Assembly (NCBI RefSeq): GCF_002111595.1
Contig: NZ_LUTN01000008.1
Coordinates: forward strand, 1 to 64,000
Reading direction: 5' to 3'
Length of the DNA stretch: 64,000 nucleotides
Source: Lonsdalea britannica
GTDB lineage: Bacteria > Pseudomonadota > Gammaproteobacteria > Enterobacterales > Enterobacteriaceae
Shown here: positions 43,324-51,782 of the stretch, piece by piece
Numbering within the stretch: the first letter of the stretch is position 1
How the letters are laid out: every line of letters begins with the position of its first letter
The notes under the pieces: generated by a model
The model's input: only the letters and a program-made list of their open reading frames with translations
What the model was told of the DNA's origin: nothing
The model's database searches: none
Program-made: the position numbers and the translations under genes

Positions 43324-44029
43324 AGGATCCCTCCTCATGAGGCGCGGTGACGGGCATGGCATAGATGCGGTCAGACACGCGCGCGCGAACCTCTTCGTCA
43401 TGGAAAATACCGACAATGGCCGCGCCTCTCGCTTTGGCCTGAATGATGGACTCCGTGACGGCATCGCGATTGACCGCATCCAGCGAGGCGGTCGGCTCAT
43501 CCAGCAGCAGAATGGGATAGTCGCCGATAAGCCCGCGGGCGATATTCACGCGCTGCTGTTCGCCGCCGGAGAACGTCGCTGGCGCCAGCGACCACAGTCG
43601 CTCGGGCACATTCAACCGAGTCAGTAACTCACCGGCGCGGATTTCGCTTTCCTGACGCGAAATACCCCGTTCCAGCAGCGGTTGGATGACGGCGCTTAGG
43701 GTGCTGATGCGCGGAATGACCCGCAAGAACTGGCTGACCCAGCCGATCGTGTGTCGACGCACATCGAGGATGTAGCGCGCGTCGGCCGACACCATATCCA
43801 CCCAGCCATCCTGGTGGCGCGCGTAGATGTGGCCGCTATCCGGCTGATAGTTGCCGTAGAGTGAACGCAGCAGCGTAGATTTTCCGCTGCCGGAATGGCC
43901 GTGGAGGGCGATGCACTCACCGCTTCTCACCTCCAGATTGATGTCTCTGAAAACCGGCAGACGAGCGCCCTGCTGGTTATGCAGTACGAAAGTTTTACTC
44001 ACATGTTCGATGCGTAGGCGAATATCCAT
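43310..44029 (-). CDS. phnL: C-P lyase ABC-type subunit PhnL
   Basis: PhnL is an ABC-ATPase-like subunit (239 residues) that works with PhnGHI in attaching ribose triphosphate to the phosphonate. Walker [13 protein letters not shown], signature [15 protein letters not shown], Walker [13 protein letters not shown]. It is cytoplasmic and not a transporter despite the fold. It follows phnK by 28 bases. Confidence 0.96.
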   Translation of the reverse strand: MDIRLRIEHVSKTFVLHNQQGARLPVFRDINLEVRSGECIALHGHSGSGKSTLLRSLYGNYQPDSGHIYARHQDGWVDMVSADARYILDVRRHTIGWVSQFLRVIPRISTLSAVIQPLLERGISRQESEIRAGELLTRLNVPERLWSLAPATFSGGEQQRVNIARGLIGDYPILLLDEPTASLDAVNRDAVTESIIQAKARGAAIVGIFHDEEVRARVSDRIYAMPVTAPHEEGSYDHQ

Positions 44030-44057
44030 TAAAGGCGCCTCCTGGGGGGTTGGTCTG

Positions 44058-44852
44058 CTAGAGGATGGATGACACCAGCAGTTGGGTATAAGGATGATGA
44101 GGATCGTCCAGCACGCGGTCGGTCAATCCCTGTTCGACGACCTGTCCTTGTTTCATGACCAACAGCCGATGGGATAGTAGGCGCGCTACGCCCAGATCGT
44201 GGGTAACGATGACGACGGCCAGCTGCATGTCCGTCACCAGCGTACGCAGCAGGTCCAGCAGGCGAGCCTGCACCGAAACATCCAGTCCGCCGGTCGGCTC
44301 ATCCATAAAAATGAGACGCGGCGAGGTCACCAGATTGCGGGCGATTTGCAGACGCTGCTGCATCCCGCCGGAGAAGGTGGTCGGCAGATCGTCCATGCGT
44401 TCTGCAGGCAACTCGACGTTGTTCATCCAGCGCGCGGCCGTCTCGCGAATGTGGCCGTAATGGCGCTCGCCGATGGCCATCAGGCGTTCGCCGATATTGC
44501 CGCCGGCGGAGACCGCTGGCCGCAGCCCCAGCAGCGGATGCTGCCAGACCACGCCCCATTCTGTACGTATCAGCGCCCGACGCCGACGCTCGCTGATGTC
44601 ATAAATCGACAACGCCTGTTGCTGGCGATCCCGGTAGGTGACGCAGCCTTGTTGCGGCGCCAGACGGGCGGAAATCGCGTTCAGCAGGGTGGTTTTTCCT
44701 GAACCAGACTCTCCGACGATCCCCAGAACCTCACCCGGCCAGAGCTGGAATGAGACGTTCTGGAATCCTTTGCCCGGCGCATACAGATGGGTGAGGGTAT
44801 CGACTGACAACAGCGGACCGTCGTCCTTACGGTAGTTATTGCGTGTTTTCAT
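44058..44852 (-). CDS. phnK: C-P lyase ABC-type subunit PhnK
   Basis: PhnK binds the PhnGHIJ core, next to PhnJ, and drives turnover with ATP. It has 264 residues, slightly longer at the N-terminus than E. coli. Walker [12 protein letters not shown], signature [15 protein letters not shown], Walker [16 protein letters not shown] 44852 overlaps phnJ by 17 bases; longer upstream frames are antisense-like and are rejected. Confidence 0.96.
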   Translation of the reverse strand: MKTRNNYRKDDGPLLSVDTLTHLYAPGKGFQNVSFQLWPGEVLGIVGESGSGKTTLLNAISARLAPQQGCVTYRDRQQQALSIYDISERRRRALIRTEWGVVWQHPLLGLRPAVSAGGNIGERLMAIGERHYGHIRETAARWMNNVELPAERMDDLPTTFSGGMQQRLQIARNLVTSPRLIFMDEPTGGLDVSVQARLLDLLRTLVTDMQLAVVIVTHDLGVARLLSHRLLVMKQGQVVEQGLTDRVLDDPHHPYTQLLVSSIL

Positions 44853-45720
44853 GCGCTTTCTCCTGATGGTCCCGTTGCTGCTGGCAATAGTCGGTGTCCG
44901 AGCAGACAAACATGCGGCTGCCCGCATCATCGATGACGACTTCGTCCAAAAAGCTGTCATGAGAGCCGCAGATAGCGCAGGGCTCGTCCCACTGCTGCAC
45001 GGTGAAGGGATGATCGTCGAAGTCGAGGCTTTCGACTGGGGTATAAGGGGGAACCGCATAAATGCGTTTTTCGCGTCCGGCGCCGAACAGTTGCAGGGCC
45101 GGCATCATGTGCATTTTGGGATTATCGAATTTGGGGATAGGAGAAGGGTCCATCACGTAGCGCTGATTGACCTTGACCGGATAGGCGTACGTGGTGGCGA
45201 TGTGTCCGTAGCGCGCGATGTCCTCATACAACTTGACCTGCATGACACCGTACTCTTCCAGCGCATGCATTTTTTGGGTCTCCGTCTCCCTCGGCTCGAT
45301 AAATCGGAGCGGCTCTGGAATCGGTACCTGGTAGACGATGATCTGGTCTTCCTTCAGCGGCGTCTCCGGTATTCGATGGCGGGTCTGAACGATGGTCGCC
45401 TCCGCCGTCTTTTCCGTTGTTTCAACGCTGGCAACATTGCGGAAGAAGTGGCGGATAGAGACGGCGTTGGTCGTATCGTCGGCCCCCTGGTCGATGACTT
45501 TGAGAACGTCGTCCGGCCCGATGATGCTGGCGGTAATCTGAATACCGCCGGTCCCCCATCCGTAAGGCATTGGCATCTCCCGGCTGCCGAAGGGCACCTG
45601 ATGGCCGGGAATGGCGATAGCTTTAAGGATGGCGCGACGGATCATGCCTTTGGTGCCTTCATCCAGATAGGCGAAATTATAGGCGGTTTGTTCTGCATCT
45701 TCAGAAGCGTTAGTCGTCAT
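44836..45720 (-). CDS. phnJ: C-P lyase radical SAM subunit PhnJ
   Basis: PhnJ performs the radical cleavage of the carbon-phosphorus bond in 5-phosphoribosyl 1-alkylphosphonate, releasing the alkane or other carbon product. In this 294-residue copy the unusual 4Fe-4S cysteines C248, C251 and C273 keep the CX2CX21C spacing. C279 corresponds to the catalytic Cys272 of E. coli, and Gly39 to the radical Gly32. All key residues are present, so the enzyme should be active. It overlaps phnI by 11 bases. Confidence 0.98.
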   Translation of the reverse strand: MTTNASEDAEQTAYNFAYLDEGTKGMIRRAILKAIAIPGHQVPFGSREMPMPYGWGTGGIQITASIIGPDDVLKVIDQGADDTTNAVSIRHFFRNVASVETTEKTAEATIVQTRHRIPETPLKEDQIIVYQVPIPEPLRFIEPRETETQKMHALEEYGVMQVKLYEDIARYGHIATTYAYPVKVNQRYVMDPSPIPKFDNPKMHMMPALQLFGAGREKRIYAVPPYTPVESLDFDDHPFTVQQWDEPCAICGSHDSFLDEVVIDDAGSRMFVCSDTDYCQQQRDHQEKAHENTQ

Positions 45721-46816
45721 GATGTTGGTCTTCCTGCGTGGATGAATACTCCTGTCGCAGACGCTTGAGGAGTTCCAGTTCTGATTGAAAATCGACGTAA
45801 TGGGGAAGTTTCAGGTGAGAGACAAAACCGGCCGCTTCGACATTGTCGACATGAGACAGAACAAACTCTTCATCCTGCGCCGGGCCCTGAATTTCTTCGT
45901 GACAGTCGGCGGCCTGTAGCGCACGGTCCGCAAGGGCGACGGTAATCGCTTTGCGTTCGGCTCGCCCAAAGGTCAGCCCATAGCCGCGGGTGAAGTGCGG
46001 GGCCTGTTCCGTGGGTTTAATGAAACCATTGACGGTCTCGCACTCCGTCACCAGGATGTCGCCGATTTCCACCGCCATATCCACTTCCTGAATGAACATC
46101 ACGACCGTGACCAGGCCTGTGCGGATTTCGCCAACAAAAGGGTGATTGCGGCCATAGCCGCGCTGGGTGGAGTACCCCAGCGACAGCAAAAAACCCTCAT
46201 CGCCGCGGATCAGTTGCTGTAGTCGCGCCGAACGCGAACACGGATAGTTTGGCGGATTAAGGGTGATATCCTCCGGCTCTTCGTCGCGTTCGTCCACCGG
46301 CGGCACCAGCCCCTGCTGTGTCAGGAAGTGAAACGCATGAGGAACGGTGTCTTCGGCAGGCTCCTCATCCTGTGTTTCCGGCGCTGTCGGGGCGGTTGGC
46401 GGTTGGCCCTCCGCCAACAGCGTGAAGTCCAGCAGCCGATGGGTATAGTCGTAAGTCGGCCCCAAGAGTTGCCCGCCTGGAAGATCTTTAAAGATCGCGG
46501 AAATGCGCCTTTCCAGACGCATGGATGCCGTAGCCAGCGGTTCGCTCACCCCCCAGCGAGGCAGGGTGGAACGGTAGGCGCGCAGCAGAAAAATCGCTTC
46601 GACGAGATCGCCGCTAGCCTGCTTGATCGACAGCGCAGCCAGCTCGCGATCGTAGATATTGCCTTCGGTCATGACGCGGTCGACCGCCAGGCCGAGCTGC
46701 TGTTCTATCTGTTCACAGCTCAGCTCCGGGATCGTCGGCTGACCGCGTCGACGACAGGCTTGAAGTTGGTGTGCGGCTTCAATGGCTTTTTCACCGCCCT
46801 TCACTGCAACATACAT
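45710..46816 (-). CDS. phnI: C-P lyase core subunit PhnI
   Basis: PhnI is the nucleosidase/transferase subunit that attaches alkylphosphonate to the ribose of ATP together with PhnG, PhnH and PhnL. It has 368 residues. Conserved stretches are YVAVKGGEKAIEAAH, GGQLLGPTYDYTHRLLDF, YPCSRSARLQQLIRGDEGF and AAGFVSHLKLPHYVDFQ. Its ATG shares one base with the phnH TGA, indicating coupling. Confidence 0.97.
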   Translation of the reverse strand: MYVAVKGGEKAIEAAHQLQACRRRGQPTIPELSCEQIEQQLGLAVDRVMTEGNIYDRELAALSIKQASGDLVEAIFLLRAYRSTLPRWGVSEPLATASMRLERRISAIFKDLPGGQLLGPTYDYTHRLLDFTLLAEGQPPTAPTAPETQDEEPAEDTVPHAFHFLTQQGLVPPVDERDEEPEDITLNPPNYPCSRSARLQQLIRGDEGFLLSLGYSTQRGYGRNHPFVGEIRTGLVTVVMFIQEVDMAVEIGDILVTECETVNGFIKPTEQAPHFTRGYGLTFGRAERKAITVALADRALQAADCHEEIQGPAQDEEFVLSHVDNVEAAGFVSHLKLPHYVDFQSELELLKRLRQEYSSTQEDQHHDD

Positions 46817-47418
46817 CAGCACTCCTCCACTCGAGTGGTTCTGGGTATAGCGAGCAGCTTCTTGCCGGAGGTGAACAGAAAATCGAGACCCATCGGGAAA
46901 GGATGTGGCCGCTCGCAGAGATAGCGCCGTATCGCGCTGGGAAGATGCGGGGAGATGATTTTGACGTTATTTACGCCCGGGCCGCTTAGCTTGAGCAATC
47001 TCCCGTTGTTCAGTCCATCCACTTCCAGAATGATGGTGGCTGATTTCTCCGGCTCGACTTCGTTTCCGCACGGGAAACACATCAAATCGTGTTGGATAGG
47101 TCGACTATCGAACGTGTTGGTTTTCCCGTTCAACAGAACGAAATACGCTTCTGCGGCATTGGAAGTGATCGGCACATTGGTGTGTAAACACAGCGTTCTC
47201 AGCAGGAGTGGATTACTGATATTCCGGTCGATGAACAGCGGCGTTTTGTGGCTGCTCAGCGTCAACAGCACGGCGATGGTCGATGAAGAAATATTGTTCA
47301 GTCCCTCAATCCCGGGAACGGTCACAGTCACCCCGGGTTCGCTCATCGCTTTGACGATTTTTCTGAAGCAGGCCTGAGTCCCGAATACCGGATTGGCGAA
47401 TCCATTCAACATGTCCAT
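46816..47418 (-). CDS. phnH: C-P lyase core subunit PhnH
   Basis: PhnH is a structural/catalytic subunit of the PhnGHIJ core (200 residues, close to E. coli 194). Typical opening GFANPVFGTQACFRKIVKAM and ending FPMGLDFLFTSGKKLLAIPR. The start follows AGGAG and lies two bases after the phnG stop. Confidence 0.95.
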   Translation of the reverse strand: MDMLNGFANPVFGTQACFRKIVKAMSEPGVTVTVPGIEGLNNISSSTIAVLLTLSSHKTPLFIDRNISNPLLLRTLCLHTNVPITSNAAEAYFVLLNGKTNTFDSRPIQHDLMCFPCGNEVEPEKSATIILEVDGLNNGRLLKLSGPGVNNVKIISPHLPSAIRRYLCERPHPFPMGLDFLFTSGKKLLAIPRTTRVEEC

Positions 47419-47420
47419 GA

Positions 47421-47867
47421 TTACTCTCCTCTGACCAACGTAAAGAAGTTGACTCGACTGGCGGCGACTTCCCGTCGCTGCCGGTCATGTTCAGCTTGCT
47501 GTTGCTTGGCGAGAGGAGAGACCACGTTCTTCCACAACTGGTTAAAGGCGGACTGGGTTTGTAATAAAGCATCAATCAAGGCACAGCGCTCGGCATGAGT
47601 CTTGTCTCTGCCGAGGATATAGCTGTAGCCGCAAATGCCGTCCTTAATTTGCAGAGCCGCGCGGGTGACGGTCATATCGCCCACCATAAAACGCTGCCCT
47701 GTGGATTCCATGCGCCCTTGCAGCTGGATCAGACCGATTTCCGTCGGTCTCAGTATTTGATAGTCCGCGACAATATTGAGAGGTTGCCAAAAGGACAGCA
47801 GTGCTTCGGCACGGCTGCGTGACAGCACGGACATCCAGTAAGCGCGTTGCTCTTTTTTCACCACCAT
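47421..47867 (-). CDS. phnG: C-P lyase core subunit PhnG
   Basis: PhnG is the small core subunit (148 residues) of the C-P lyase complex. Recognisable by YWMSVLSRSR, TEIGLIQLQGRME, DKTHAERCALIDALL and ASRVNFFTLVRG. Its ribosome site GGAGG and its ATG lie inside the end of the upstream dehydrogenase gene (ATGGTGGTGA overlap), which ties biosynthetic and catabolic genes together at the translational level. Confidence 0.95.
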   Translation of the reverse strand: MVVKKEQRAYWMSVLSRSRAEALLSFWQPLNIVADYQILRPTEIGLIQLQGRMESTGQRFMVGDMTVTRAALQIKDGICGYSYILGRDKTHAERCALIDALLQTQSAFNQLWKNVVSPLAKQQQAEHDRQRREVAASRVNFFTLVRGE

Positions 47868-48768
47868 TTTTCTGCCTCCGGCTCTTGCTGTTGTGACTGC
47901 TGCGACAAATAGGCAAAACATGCGGTCTGATCCTGGGGCGGCCTGAGGGCTTCGGCGGTATTCAGATAGATGCGCTGAACACGGTCAAAAAAGGCGCTAT
48001 GGATCGCTCGTTCCTGAAACAGGGCGTGTGCCAGATCCAGGTCCTTGATGCGGATAGCTAACGGGACGGAAACCTGATCAGTGGGGTGAAGATAGCGATT
48101 CAGCATCACCTCCATATAGGTGGAGCGACCTCGCCCTAGCGGTAGCGCTTTCTGCAAGGCGGCCTGGCTGATGCCGGACTTCTCCGCCAGCAGAATGGAC
48201 TCTGCGGCAACCAGCAGGTGGACGGCTTCGCAGTAGTTGTTGATCACTTTCATGGCCTGTGCGGCCTGGTTGCTGTCCATGACGGCATAGCCGTTGCTCA
48301 GGAAGGAGAGCAACGGGGGCAAGACGTCGGCAAAGGCCCGCGGGATGGGGCCTACCCAGCAAGCCAGTTTGCCGGTGCGCGCGCCTTCGGGGCCCCCGGA
48401 AACGGGGCTTCGACGTAGTGAGCGCCGTGTCGTTGGAAAAACGCCTCCATGTGCTGGCTATCTTGGGGGCCGATAGTGCTGATGTTGACAATAAGAGGCT
48501 GACATTCCTCGAGTTTATTTTTTATTTCAGGGGTACAAAAAAGCGTTTTCGTGGCCTGCGCATCGGTCAGGCAAATCAGGATGATCGGTGCTTTACGCGT
48601 CAATAATTGGCTGAGTGAACTCACCGCGTGTACGCCGCTCCCGGTGAGTGCTTCAGCTTTACTTGCCGTACGATTGTAAAGGCTGAGGGTGTATTGGCAC
48701 TGGCGTAGCCTGAGCGCAATTGCCTTTCCTAAGACGCCGACGCCAACCAGGGAAATGTGTTTTGTCAT
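47858..48768 (-). pseudogene. beta-hydroxyacid-dehydrogenase family reductase of the phosphonate run, one frameshift as written
   Basis: A NAD(P)-dependent enzyme of the 3-hydroxyisobutyrate/tartronate-semialdehyde reductase family. Seen: Rossmann motif LVGVGVLGKAIALRL, the substrate-loop sequence SGGPEGARTGK (in the restored frame) and the catalytic Lys context QAAQAMKVINNY. The frame breaks at 48404-48407, where a run of five C has become four; one added C gives about 303 residues. Family members reduce small semialdehydes, so phosphonoacetaldehyde, product of the preceding gene, is a plausible substrate, giving 2-hydroxyethylphosphonate. That assignment is inference. Overlaps phnG by ten bases. 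Confidence 0.82.
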
Positions 48769-48819
48769 ATTGAGCATCCTTTCAACGCCACCGATACGGG
48801 GAAGGGTGGTAGGGGGTTA

Positions 48820-49974
48820 TCAGCGGGAGTGAGCTGGCTGCGACAGGAAGTGCATAAAACAGGTTCGATTCTGAGAAGGCGATGTTGTGGGCCGTCCCAG
48901 ATTGTCGCGATGCCCAATGCGGCATTTCACCTCGATAAATTGACTTCCCTGACTCGTCAGAGCCTGACGAAGCACGGCTTGCAGGGCTTCTCGGCTTCCT
49001 ACTGTCGAAACCTGTCGATAGCCGCAGGCGGTAGCGATGGGGGCTAAGGGCAGTCGCGACGCCGCCGTTCGCTGACCGCCGACGGAGTCATGGGCGCCGT
49101 TATTGATAACGATATGGATAAGCGTGGGGGAAAGGGCGCTATTGGTCAGCCCGCCCATGTGCATCAACGTCGCGCCGTCACCGTCCAGACAGACAACTTT
49201 TTTACCCGGTCGACCTTCGCTGATACCCAGCGCTATCTGGCTGGCGAGGCCCATGCCGCCTACGGTCAGAAAGTCACGGTCGTGCTCTTCGCCGCGCTGT
49301 TCACGTAGCTCGAACAGCTCGCGCGATAGCATACCGGTGGTGCTGACAATGGGGATGTCGGCCGGTAGTACGGACAGAACTTCCGCAACGATCTCTTCGC
49401 GCAGCAGCGTGGCTGACGTTCGCGACGGCTGCCTGGCTTGCTGGCAGGGAGAGAATGTATTTTTACGTACGATTAAAGCGACAGGACGTTTATCGCGTTT
49501 TGCCTGTTCCAGGAGCTGTTCTATCTGCGGGAAGTCGATATCAGGCTCGCCTTCCAATATATGGTAGGGAATAGTGAGTATCTCTAACTGCGGTAGCGTG
49601 ACCCGACCTTGCATAACATGCTGCGGTTCGTCATTCAGTTGCGTTCCGTCTGGTTTTGTTTCGCCACGCCAGCCGATAATAAATAGCATCGGGATACTGT
49701 AAACGTCTGTCGTCGCCAATGAACAAATTGGATTAACGATATTTCCCAGCCCGGAGTTTTGTAAATAAACCACAGGTACTAAGCCTGTTGCCAACTGATA
49801 GCCAATAGCCATTCCTGCTGCAGCGCCTTCATTGCAAGCTAACTGATGACGCATATCTTCTTTTGATCCGTCGATAGCCAGACAGAATTCTTTTAATAAA
49901 GAATCAGGGACGCCACTATAGAATCGAATACCTTTCTGGTGTAAAAAAACCAAAAAATCATCAGGGCTAATCAT
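48820..49974 (-). CDS. ppd: phosphonopyruvate decarboxylase
   Basis: A thiamine-diphosphate enzyme converting 3-phosphonopyruvate to phosphonoacetaldehyde, the step that makes PEP mutase thermodynamically productive. It has 384 residues. The catalytic Glu lies at 49 (CNEGAAAG), and the ThDP motif GDG at 265-267 is followed by NN at 291-292. The C-terminal SPSQN/FMHFL region is typical of Ppd. Sulfopyruvate decarboxylase is related, but the adjoining PEP mutase gene settles the choice. It starts 58 bases after pepM. Confidence 0.93.
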   Translation of the reverse strand: MISPDDFLVFLHQKGIRFYSGVPDSLLKEFCLAIDGSKEDMRHQLACNEGAAAGMAIGYQLATGLVPVVYLQNSGLGNIVNPICSLATTDVYSIPMLFIIGWRGETKPDGTQLNDEPQHVMQGRVTLPQLEILTIPYHILEGEPDIDFPQIEQLLEQAKRDKRPVALIVRKNTFSPCQQARQPSRTSATLLREEIVAEVLSVLPADIPIVSTTGMLSRELFELREQRGEEHDRDFLTVGGMGLASQIALGISEGRPGKKVVCLDGDGATLMHMGGLTNSALSPTLIHIVINNGAHDSVGGQRTAASRLPLAPIATACGYRQVSTVGSREALQAVLRQALTSQGSQFIEVKCRIGHRDNLGRPTTSPSQNRTCFMHFLSQPAHSR

Positions 49975-50032
49975 GATAATTTCCTTCTTTTTAATGATTG
50001 GTTGTATTGCTAAATTGTGAGTCACCCAGTGA

Positions 50033-50944
50033 TTATTTCGTGCCCGGAATTAAATTGAGGATCTCCTTTATAGAAATACATTTGTCTTCTATTTCTTGCG
50101 TACGGCCATTTTTGAGAATGTGGGGAAGAATTTCACGCATGGCCGGATAAGATGCGCGCAACATATGGTTGGCATAGATAATGATGTTAAAACCACTATC
50201 GACCAGGTGTTCAAAGGTAATGTCGTTAAAACTGGTCGGCACGCATACCAAAGGGATCTGCGGATAATGACTGCGAAAGATTTTTGCAAATTCGAGAATT
50301 TCATCCGGAGTTTTAAGCCGGCTGTGGATCATAATACCATCAGCGCCCGCCTCGACGTAACGCAGCGCGCGGTCAATGGCATCGTCCATACCGGCCTCCA
50401 ATATCAGGCTTTCAATGCGCGCAATCAACATGAATTCCGGCGTCAACTGAGCCTGTTTGGCCGCTTTGATTTTGGCGCAGAAGTCGTCCACGCTAGCCTG
50501 GGTTTGTTTTACATCGTTACCAAATAGTGAGTTTTTCTTCAGGCCGGTTTTATCCTCGATAATAATGGCGGAAATCCCCAGATTTTCGGCCTCGCGGATA
50601 TGGTACACAAGATGTTCTATCTGGCCGCCGGTATCACCGTCAAAAATTAATGGGCTGTTCGTGACATTGAAAATATCCGCGATGGAATTAAACCGGCGGC
50701 TGTAATTGACTAATTCTGTATCGGGTTGACCGCGTAAAGTAGAATCGGTCAGAGAGCTTGACCAAAAAGCGTCAAATTTATGACTCACTCCTTCTCTTAT
50801 ATATTCTGCTTCTTCAATGAGCATGGCGGATAATGGACTGTGAGCTTCCATTACGCGAATCGCTTTTTTACTATTCAGTAGTTCCCTCAGTGCGCCACGA
50901 CGAGAATCTGGTGTTTGGCCTTTATTGGCTATACTTTTAGACAT
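50033..50944 (-). CDS. pepM: phosphoenolpyruvate phosphomutase
   Basis: PepM forms the C-P bond by isomerising PEP to phosphonopyruvate, the entry step of nearly all phosphonate biosynthesis. In the 303-residue isocitrate-lyase-superfamily protein the diagnostic motif EDK-X5-NS is intact (130-139, EDKTGLKKNS), and the mutase Asp is at 58 (KFDAFWSSS), with FDGDTGG at 101-107. The ribosome site GAGGAT precedes ATG. It is first in the run; base composition is visibly more AT-rich than the flanking core genes. Confidence 0.95.
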   Translation of the reverse strand: MSKSIANKGQTPDSRRGALRELLNSKKAIRVMEAHSPLSAMLIEEAEYIREGVSHKFDAFWSSSLTDSTLRGQPDTELVNYSRRFNSIADIFNVTNSPLIFDGDTGGQIEHLVYHIREAENLGISAIIIEDKTGLKKNSLFGNDVKQTQASVDDFCAKIKAAKQAQLTPEFMLIARIESLILEAGMDDAIDRALRYVEAGADGIMIHSRLKTPDEILEFAKIFRSHYPQIPLVCVPTSFNDITFEHLVDSGFNIIIYANHMLRASYPAMREILPHILKNGRTQEIEDKCISIKEILNLIPGTK

Positions 50945-51509
50945 CGTGATATCCTCATCAACGTATTTCTATTCCTACTACTTATCTTGTAGTCACTTAA
51001 CCCTGCCAAAATGACAAGATATTACTTTGGCTCACTAATTAGCCATTTTGGTAGATTGTGTTTTCGTATTTTTATTAATAATTTTTTTAATTTCAAATCA
51101 GATAATATTTTTTGTTTTTTTACAGGTTTTTATATCTGCATGAAGTTAAAAGGGAAAATGGCATTCTTGGTAAAAACGAATAGAATAAACTTCTTATTAA
51201 TCTCGCGAATAAATATGATCGCATATTGTTTAAGGCACTTTCCAGATTTTGGGCCTAATGGAAATTTAAGGTTTCTTTATAAAAATGAAGATAAGAAAAT
51301 AATTTCATGTTATTTATCCGGTTAAGTTGTGAACTTTGGTTTTTTTGAAATTAACAAAACAATTGAGAACCTTTATAGGAACACAGGTTTTTATTTACAC
51401 ACTTCGAACGTTATGAGCTCAAAAATAGTTCAGGTGTAGGGAAGATTGGGAGATGACAAGGAGAGGGGGAGATGGACGGTTTGAAGTGGAAAAGCGAGCG
51501 GAAACCTCG
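50945..51509. other. AT-rich region upstream of pepM
   Basis: 565 bases between the pepM start and the npr stop, very AT-rich; bases 51061-51120 contain only six G or C. It should hold the promoter of the phosphonate run. An open frame of 104 codons on the plus strand (51011-51325) is rich in Phe/Ile/Asn/Lys and looks like a by-product of AT-rich sequence. No clear Pho box, transposase or att site was found. The composition suggests acquired DNA, likely H-NS-bound. Confidence 0.6.
51004..51053. promoter_or_regulatory. separated inverted repeat upstream of pepM
   Basis: CCAAAATG (51006-51013) and CATTTTGG (51044-51051) are exact inverse complements, with further matching flanking bases, centred 38 bases apart, about 60-110 bases upstream of pepM. 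A small palindrome CTAATTAG (51035-51042) lies between. This is a plausible operator pair for the phosphonate operon; no regulator gene is adjacent. Confidence 0.45.
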
Positions 51510-51782
51510 TTATTCTTCGTCAAAGCCGGCGTCGAATAGTTTAACGACGGCCGCAAGGGCTTCGTTTTCGTCTGGACCCGTCGCCTCGATTTCGATGCGC
51601 CGGCCCTTGGCGGAGTCCAGCATTAACATGGCGATCACGCTGCTGGCTTCCGCCTGCGTGCCGCTCTCATTGCGCAGAATGACTTCGGCATCGAAATTTT
51701 GTACCAGTTCGAATAGCTTCATCGCCGGTCGGGCGTGCATACCCAGACGGTTTTTGACTTCAACGGTATGTCTTACGGTCAT
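51510..51782 (-). CDS. npr: nitrogen-PTS phosphocarrier protein NPr
   Basis: An HPr-like phosphocarrier (90 residues) between EI-Ntr and EIIA-Ntr. The phospho-His lies in [14 protein letters not shown] (His16). The Ser-containing regulatory segment is [20 protein letters not shown]. It is the last gene of the rpoN operon and overlaps rapZ by four bases. Confidence 0.97.
   Translation of the reverse strand: MTVRHTVEVKNRLGMHARPAMKLFELVQNFDAEVILRNESGTQAEASSVIAMLMLDSAKGRRIEIEATGPDENEALAAVVKLFDAGFDEE

Noticed and set aside
50980-51030. Pho box for the phosphonate operon
   Set aside because: Only one CTGTCAT-like half (TTGTCAT on the minus strand) is present; the second repeat at the required 11-base spacing does not match.
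51011-51325. Open frame of 104 codons upstream of pepM, plus strand
   Set aside because: Its composition follows the extreme AT content (Phe, Ile, Asn, Lys), there is no ribosome-binding site, and it covers the likely pepM promoter.
40859-51509. Integrase, transposase or att repeats bounding the phosphonate island
   Set aside because: None was seen at either boundary, so the mode of acquisition cannot be stated.
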